In this document: one piece after another, positions 59,643 to 64,000 of the stretch
How the letters are laid out: the number at the start of each line of letters is the position of its first letter
How positions within the stretch are numbered: the stretch's first letter is position 1
Origin: JAOAPY01 sp038237475
GTDB taxonomy: Bacteria; Acidobacteriota; Blastocatellia; Pyrinomonadales; Pyrinomonadaceae
NCBI GenBank assembly: GCA_038237475.1
Contig: JBBRYS010000007.1
Span: forward strand, 226,133 to 290,132
DNA: 64,000 nucleotides
Direction: 5' to 3'
Translations under genes and position numbers: made by a program
Notes under the pieces: generated by a model
What the model was told of the DNA's origin: nothing
The model's database searches: none
Seen by the model: the letters and a program-made list of their open reading frames with translations, nothing else

Positions 59643-61142
59643 ATGGCTTACGGTACGAATGTGTCTACCCTGTTCCGATACTTTCCTAAATGCAGACGTG
59701 AGAGGCGCACCATCCTTCATGTCGTATTTTTCCTGGCGTTATTCTTCCTGAGCGGTTTTCAAGTTCAGGGCCAGTCGTTAACCGCGCATCTCACGGTGGT
59801 GAGTCAGAACGATGTGGCGCGGGTCAGAATCGAAGGTACATTCGCGGGCGGATCTACCACGTGGTCGTTTCCGAACAGTTACGGTCGCGTGATTGGGCTG
59901 GGGGCGAGAATTAAGAATCTTGTGCTGAGCGATGAGTTCGGCGCCCAGTTGGCAACACGAAGCGTGGGGCCTGGAGAATACAAGGCTGAGCGCCCTGCAA
60001 CGCACTTCACTTATGAAGTCGAACTTCGACAACCGTTCAACCCTGCTGATGCTTCACACGTTTCCACTCTGAATAGTGAATACGGTTATTTGATGCTGGC
60101 AGATCTGCTGCCCTCGCTCCCTGGCAAGGAAGTGCATGTTTCAGTAACCGGACCATGGGGTTGGAGTGTCAGAACGAGCTTCGTACTTGATGGCGATGGT
60201 TTCTATGATTTGTCCGATCGCTCTACCGGAGTTTTTTTCCTCGCCCGCGACTTGAGAGAGAAGCGTCAGGAGGCAGGGCCGGCTGAATTGTTATTTGTCA
60301 CTGCCGGCGAATGGCCATTTGCTCCGGGTGCTGTCACAAAGATCGCCGGGAAGATTGTCGCAGACTACAGACGGCGGATGGGTTATCAACCGAAAGGAAG
60401 ATTAATGTTGATGCTCGCGCCCTTGCCCGGTACGGTTGGCGCGGAGCGATGGAGCGCTGAGACGCGTGGTTCCAGCATTGTTCTCCTGATGGGCAGGCAG
60501 GCAACGGCAAAGTCTTTGCTTGGACAATTGAGCGTCGTGCTCAGCCACGAAGCCTTTCATCTCTGGGTGCCCAACTCGCTCGCGTTGGAAGGTGATTACG
60601 ACTGGTTCTTTGAGGGATTCACGCTTTACCAGGCACTGCGTTGTGCGGTGCGCCTGGGCTTCATTGACTTTCAGGAATACCTCGATACTCTGGCGAGAGT
60701 TTATGTCTCTTACCGAGCAACTGGAGAGCTTGACGGGGTGTCTCTGCTCGAAGCCTCGCGCCGGCGATGGACTAGCGGGTCGTCTCTGGTATATGACAAG
60801 GGAATGCTGTTGGCGTTCCTCTATGATTTGCAGACGAGGAAGGCGAGCGCAAATCGCCTTACGATTGACGACGTTTATCAGGATCTGTTTCGGCGTTTTC
60901 CAACTGGGTCCGCTCCGGTTGACGGCAACGTGGCTCTGATTTCGGCGCTTGCGCGACAGGTTAAAAACGAACAGTTCAGCCCAGACTACATTCAAGGCGC
61001 GGTTTCGATTAACCTTGAGGCCGTGTTGCCCGATTACGGCTTTCGCGTGATCAACGCGGGGAATAAAATTCACCTGCAGGTTGCCGAGTCTTTGACGTCT
61101 TCCCAGCGCGCAATGCTGACATCGCTTGGATACCGCAAGTGA
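59643..61142 (+). CDS. secreted M61/gluzincin-like metallopeptidase
   Basis: 499 residues from ATG 59643 (TTG 59625 also possible). Signal peptide about 20-42 (VVFFLALFFLSGFQVQ); N-terminal beta-rich region; catalytic core with HEAFHLW (His near 302 and 306, Glu between) and FFEGFTLY (third ligand, near 323), as in M61 aminopeptidases and related M1/M61 clans. The C-terminal region has YDKGMLLAFLYDLQTR. It lies between the VWA gene (divergent) and an SH3 lipoprotein. Substrate unknown. Confidence 0.82.
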   Translation: MAYGTNVSTLFRYFPKCRRERRTILHVVFFLALFFLSGFQVQGQSLTAHLTVVSQNDVARVRIEGTFAGGSTTWSFPNSYGRVIGLGARIKNLVLSDEFGAQLATRSVGPGEYKAERPATHFTYEVELRQPFNPADASHVSTLNSEYGYLMLADLLPSLPGKEVHVSVTGPWGWSVRTSFVLDGDGFYDLSDRSTGVFFLARDLREKRQEAGPAELLFVTAGEWPFAPGAVTKIAGKIVADYRRRMGYQPKGRLMLMLAPLPGTVGAERWSAETRGSSIVLLMGRQATAKSLLGQLSVVLSHEAFHLWVPNSLALEGDYDWFFEGFTLYQALRCAVRLGFIDFQEYLDTLARVYVSYRATGELDGVSLLEASRRRWTSGSSLVYDKGMLLAFLYDLQTRKASANRLTIDDVYQDLFRRFPTGSAPVDGNVALISALARQVKNEQFSPDYIQGAVSINLEAVLPDYGFRVINAGNKIHLQVAESLTSSQRAMLTSLGYRK

Positions 61143-61199
61143 GAAGGGCCCAGGCACTTCACCCTCAAGGACGGAATCAATTAAGATACTCAGAAGTCT

Positions 61200-62342
61200 A
61201 TGAATAAAAACCAGAAGAAAACAGGTTCGCGAGCTCTGCTTCCTTTGCTTTTGCTTTCTGTTAGCGTAATCAGCGGCTGCAATACGCTCGCGCAGAAGAG
61301 TAATTCCGGCGTAGTGGTGGCACGGCGCGCTGAGATTCGCAGTTCAACCGCCGTGGTGGCGGCGAAACTGCTCGAAGTCAACCGGGGTGATGAAGTGGAG
61401 ATTTTGGAGACAACAGACGTTGTCGATCCTACTGATAACTCCCGGAAGGAGCGTTGGCTCCGGGTCAGGGCTTCTGACGAAGAAAACACTGAGGGCTGGA
61501 TCGAATCCCGCAACGTGATGCCGAGCGACGTCCATGAGAGCGCAAGCAAACTGGCTGCTGAAGATAAGGGCATACCTTCGCAGGCAGCGGGCCAACTCCG
61601 AGCCAGCTCAAATCTTCGGCTGACACCCGATCGCAGTGTCAATGACAACATCATCATGCGTCTGGATAGCGGCTCCAGTTTTGAGATCACCGGGTGGAAA
61701 CGTGTGCCTAAGCCCAAAGCGTCGGAAAACATAGAGAGCGACGTGGCGCCAAAGGCTGGCAGCGCTCCACAAGCAGCACAAAAGAACAACAAGAACGGCG
61801 ATGAAGAAAAGGAACCCGAAGAGACCAATGAGCTTTGGTACAAAGTGCGCTTGCCGCCGGCAATTTCACCCGCTCCCGCAGGCTGGATTTACGGCAAGCA
61901 GGTTGAGCTGATGGTACCGAGTGACATTATTTTCTATCGTACCGGACGCGAATTTGTGGCCTGGCAACGACTTGACGGCGAAAACAGCAGTTCGGAATCA
62001 ACCGGAAAAAACAAAGATGTCAGACCGGGTAGTTGGGTGATTCTTGAGAAGAGTAGTTCAGACCAGCCACACACCGTGGATGAACCCGATTTTGATCGTA
62101 TTTATGTGCTTGGCTACGACAAACGAGACCAGGAACACTATACGGCGTATCGCAGTCCTGACTTGAAAGGCTACCTTCCTTGTCGGGTTGAAGGAACCGG
62201 AGAGAATAAGACCTTTACAATTCGCGTTTTGGATGAAAACGGACAGGTGAAAGATGTGCAATACAGTATCTATAAAGACGCGCGAGGATATGTGAAGGTT
62301 ACGGCGCCGGGCGGCGCACCCAAAGAAAAGAAGCGGAAGTAG
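61200..62342 (+). CDS. lipoprotein with bacterial SH3 domains
   Basis: 380 residues. Signal peptide with lipobox VISGC (Cys at about 26), so it is a lipoprotein. Two SH3b-like modules follow (about 35-100, VVVARRAEIRSSTAVVAAKL...WIESRNVMPS; 125-240, GQLRASSNLRLTPDRSV...WIYGKQVEL) separated by a Lys/Glu/Asn-rich linker. The remaining part (245-380) is beta-rich with no enzymatic motif. Likely tied to peptidoglycan. ATG 61200. The P-loop gene starts 4 bp after its stop codon. Confidence 0.82.
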   Translation: MNKNQKKTGSRALLPLLLLSVSVISGCNTLAQKSNSGVVVARRAEIRSSTAVVAAKLLEVNRGDEVEILETTDVVDPTDNSRKERWLRVRASDEENTEGWIESRNVMPSDVHESASKLAAEDKGIPSQAAGQLRASSNLRLTPDRSVNDNIIMRLDSGSSFEITGWKRVPKPKASENIESDVAPKAGSAPQAAQKNNKNGDEEKEPEETNELWYKVRLPPAISPAPAGWIYGKQVELMVPSDIIFYRTGREFVAWQRLDGENSSSESTGKNKDVRPGSWVILEKSSSDQPHTVDEPDFDRIYVLGYDKRDQEHYTAYRSPDLKGYLPCRVEGTGENKTFTIRVLDENGQVKDVQYSIYKDARGYVKVTAPGGAPKEKKRK

Positions 62343-62346
62343 AGCT

Positions 62347-62991
62347 ATGACCTTGCCCACCATCGTTGGCATCGGTGGCTTTACATCGAATACAGGCAAG
62401 ACAAGCTTGTTATGCGAGCTGCTGAAATTGTTTCCCGGATGGGAGGCAATCAAGACGACGCGCGGGCATTATCGTTCCTGCGGTAAGGATCCGCATTCGT
62501 GTTGTGTGAGCGATTTGCTGGGTGAAGAGGCGCTGATCCGCACGGGAAGGGAAGAGACCTACGCCGTAGGAAAGGATTCGGGTCGCTATTGGGACGCTGG
62601 CGCCGTCAATGTTCACTGGGTCATTGCGACTGAAGACCAGGTTTCGACAGGAATCAGAAAGGCCCTGCAGCGAGTTACCGCTGAGGGGGTGTTCGTTGAG
62701 GGCAATTCTTTCTCGAAATTTGTGGATGTGGATTTGATGATCATGGTAGCCCGTGCTGCAAACTTTCAGATTAAAGGCTCAGCTCGAGAAGCTATAACGA
62801 GAGTCTCGGCACTCTATCTGACAGGCGAAAATAATTTAGAGGCAAACGTGTCCGAGCAACTGCAATTCAGACAGGGTTTCAATCGCTTCGGATTACCTCA
62901 GGCGGCATCATCCGTTCCCATCTACACGAGCTCGCGCCTGGCCCAACTCGCACAACAGGTTCAATTCGCCCGCAGTTGGCCAAAGGGTTGA
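62347..62991 (+). CDS. P-loop NTPase related to MobB-type proteins
   Basis: 214 residues. Walker A is GFTSNTGKTS (about 11-20), in a fold similar to the MobB (molybdopterin-guanine dinucleotide) and related GTPases; a CVSDLL/CCVSD Cys pair follows, and the region VFVEGNSFSKFVDVDL looks like a Walker B side. The cytosolic role is unknown; a molybdenum-cofactor or energy-coupled transfer function is a guess. It begins 4 bp after the SH3 lipoprotein gene. The 16S rRNA region starts about 530 bp further on. Confidence 0.65.
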   Translation: MTLPTIVGIGGFTSNTGKTSLLCELLKLFPGWEAIKTTRGHYRSCGKDPHSCCVSDLLGEEALIRTGREETYAVGKDSGRYWDAGAVNVHWVIATEDQVSTGIRKALQRVTAEGVFVEGNSFSKFVDVDLMIMVARAANFQIKGSAREAITRVSALYLTGENNLEANVSEQLQFRQGFNRFGLPQAASSVPIYTSSRLAQLAQQVQFARSWPKG

Positions 62992-63124
62992 TCTCGATGA
63001 ACCCGTTGTTGCAATTTGCTGAGCGGCGGCAGTCTGGTTGGTGCATTTTCACTGTTGATTTGGCTGATATTTATCAGCAAAAAGATTATTGGGAATGCAG
63101 TGTAAAGAATTTGTGAGGGGCCAG

Positions 63125-63152
63125 TTGACAATTGGAAGGATCTGTCTATAAT
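63125..63152 (+). promoter_or_regulatory. consensus sigma70 promoter upstream of a short RNA
   Basis: TTGACA (63125-63130), a 16-bp spacer, TATAAT (63147-63152): both hexamers match the consensus exactly. A start near 63159 is predicted, and an intrinsic terminator follows at 63209-63253. The gap 62992-63533 has no protein gene. Confidence 0.8.
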
Positions 63153-63158
63153 GCCCAT

Positions 63159-63253
63159 TCGCTCTTGGGCGGGGATTGACAGTCAGGGAATAAAAAGGCA
63201 TTTGGAATGCCGCTTTTCTCTTTTGAATTTCTGTTGAGAAAGGCGGCCTTTTT
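63159..63253 (+). ncRNA. predicted small RNA or attenuator ahead of the rRNA operon
   Basis: About 95 nt between a consensus promoter and a strong terminator. It contains a GGCATT-TGG-AATGCC hairpin (63197-63211) that competes with the terminator stem. It could be an independent sRNA, or an attenuator of a tandem rRNA promoter. No known family is recognised; boundaries are inferred only from these signals. Confidence 0.5.
63209..63253 (+). terminator. intrinsic terminator
   Basis: GCCGCTTTTCTC (63209-63220) pairs with GAGAAAGGCGGC (63236-63247) over 12 bp with one G-U pair, a 15-nt loop, then CTTTTT. A strong rho-independent terminator. Confidence 0.75.
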
Positions 63254-63292
63254 GTCGGCGGGAAACAATGTCTCGCAAACAGGAAAGCTGGC

Positions 63293-63321
63293 TTGACAGA
63301 GAGAAACCAATAGGTTAATCT
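63293..63321 (+). promoter_or_regulatory. rRNA operon promoter
   Basis: TTGACA (63293-63298), 17-bp spacer, TAATCT (63316-63321), about 215 bp before 16S. With the promoter at 63125 it would be the second of a tandem pair, but the terminator between them separates the two. Confidence 0.6.
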
Positions 63322-63461
63322 CCCCGTTTGCTTAGGGCGAGTTTAGGTCGTCAGTACGGCAATCCAATACAAATTGGAATCGATGTTTGAAAACTAGATA
63401 GAGCGTGTCCATATCAATGAACTTTGGGGGTCAAACGCTGAGCGATAAAGCTCGGCGCAAA

Positions 63462-63478
63462 ACTCTTCAAAGAAGAGT
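63462..63478 (+). other. rRNA leader hairpin
   Basis: Perfect hairpin ACTCTTC-AAA-GAAGAGT in the 16S leader, about 55 nt before the mature 5' end; it may be part of the pre-rRNA processing stem or antitermination region. No clear BoxA is visible. Confidence 0.35.
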
Positions 63479-63533
63479 CATTATCGGATACTGAACAACA
63501 CACCAGTACGAGATGATGTTCCAGAGAACAAAT

Positions 63534-64000
<467 letters not shown>

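Noticed and set aside
62992..63533. tRNA or protein gene before 16S
   Set aside because: No cloverleaf, no T-loop sequence and no open frame of credible length; the segment is explained by promoters, a terminator and the rRNA leader.

Overview
This window looks like chromosome from an uncultured member of the Acidobacteriota, most likely class Blastocatellia (subdivision 4). Three things point there. A 16S rRNA gene enters at the right edge and reads like that group. One gene encodes a VWFA-related protein of the acidobacterial type. Several proteins carry the short N-terminal zinc ribbon ending in DGTPL that I associate with this lineage. Coding density is high and base composition is moderately GC. 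There is no prophage, plasmid backbone, complete insertion sequence, CRISPR array or tRNA gene that I can see. The window opens inside a gene and closes inside the 16S gene.

Layout. 1-4.5 kb: the end of a beta-CASP metallo-hydrolase, sucD-ndk, two zinc-ribbon membrane proteins and an orphan nuoI. 4.7-11.7 kb: an SRPBCC/zinc/adenylate cyclase fusion, a MacB/LolD-type ABC ATPase, a cyclic-nucleotide-binding DUF1003 protein, a HAD phosphatase, a SirB1-like protein and the ABC permease. 11.7-14.2 kb (minus strand): a frameshifted TMEM175 channel gene, two GNAT acetyltransferases, a DUF2007 protein and a zinc-ribbon membrane protein. 14.4-20.8 kb: a secreted M28 peptidase, an exported protein of unknown function and a minus-strand operon of exported TPR/unknown proteins. 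21-28.8 kb: LarE, glutamate dehydrogenase, a large OmpA-like envelope protein and a VPS10-like propeller. 29.2-36.4 kb: rpsA, an IHF/HU gene, a HIT protein, and on the minus strand HflX and a PgpH-like c-di-AMP phosphodiesterase. 36.8-44.4 kb: a secreted repeat protein, TspO, an NHL-repeat protein, then a compact run M50 protease-trpS-scpA-scpB-rluB. 44.6-53.2 kb: acyl-CoA dehydrogenase-meaB-methylmalonyl-CoA epimerase, a parvulin-type isomerase, an MBL hydrolase, mtnP, a BamD-like protein, a PfkB kinase, a DUF2007 protein and cutA. 53.2-59.5 kb (minus strand): LOG protein, fabI, a decayed Uma2 gene, an M48 protease, purH and the VWA protein. 59.6-64 kb: an M61-like peptidase, an SH3 lipoprotein, a P-loop protein, then a promoter-rich leader and 16S rRNA.

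Functional themes. SucD, acyl-CoA dehydrogenase, MeaB and the epimerase fit propionyl/methylmalonyl-CoA to succinyl-CoA metabolism. The cyclase and the cNMP-binding protein lie within 3 kb and may form a cAMP circuit. Envelope biogenesis is prominent (OmpA-like, SurA-like, BamD-like, SH3 and PG-binding proteins, M48/M50 proteases).

The most unusual feature is the non-coding DNA. At least five families of small dispersed repeats occur: a REP-like palindrome built on GGGACCGCACGC...GCGTGC, the GCCGCCTT-AGGCGG palindrome, CAAAG-word repeats, TCAGT-word repeats and GGCAAAG-purine repeats. Some are assembled into long nested inverted repeats. Some lie inside reading frames (hflX and an NHL-repeat gene) or supply the stop codon of unrelated genes (the DUF1003 gene and meaB). 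A fully consensus promoter followed about 55 bp later by a strong intrinsic terminator, just ahead of the rRNA promoter, predicts an undescribed small RNA or attenuator.
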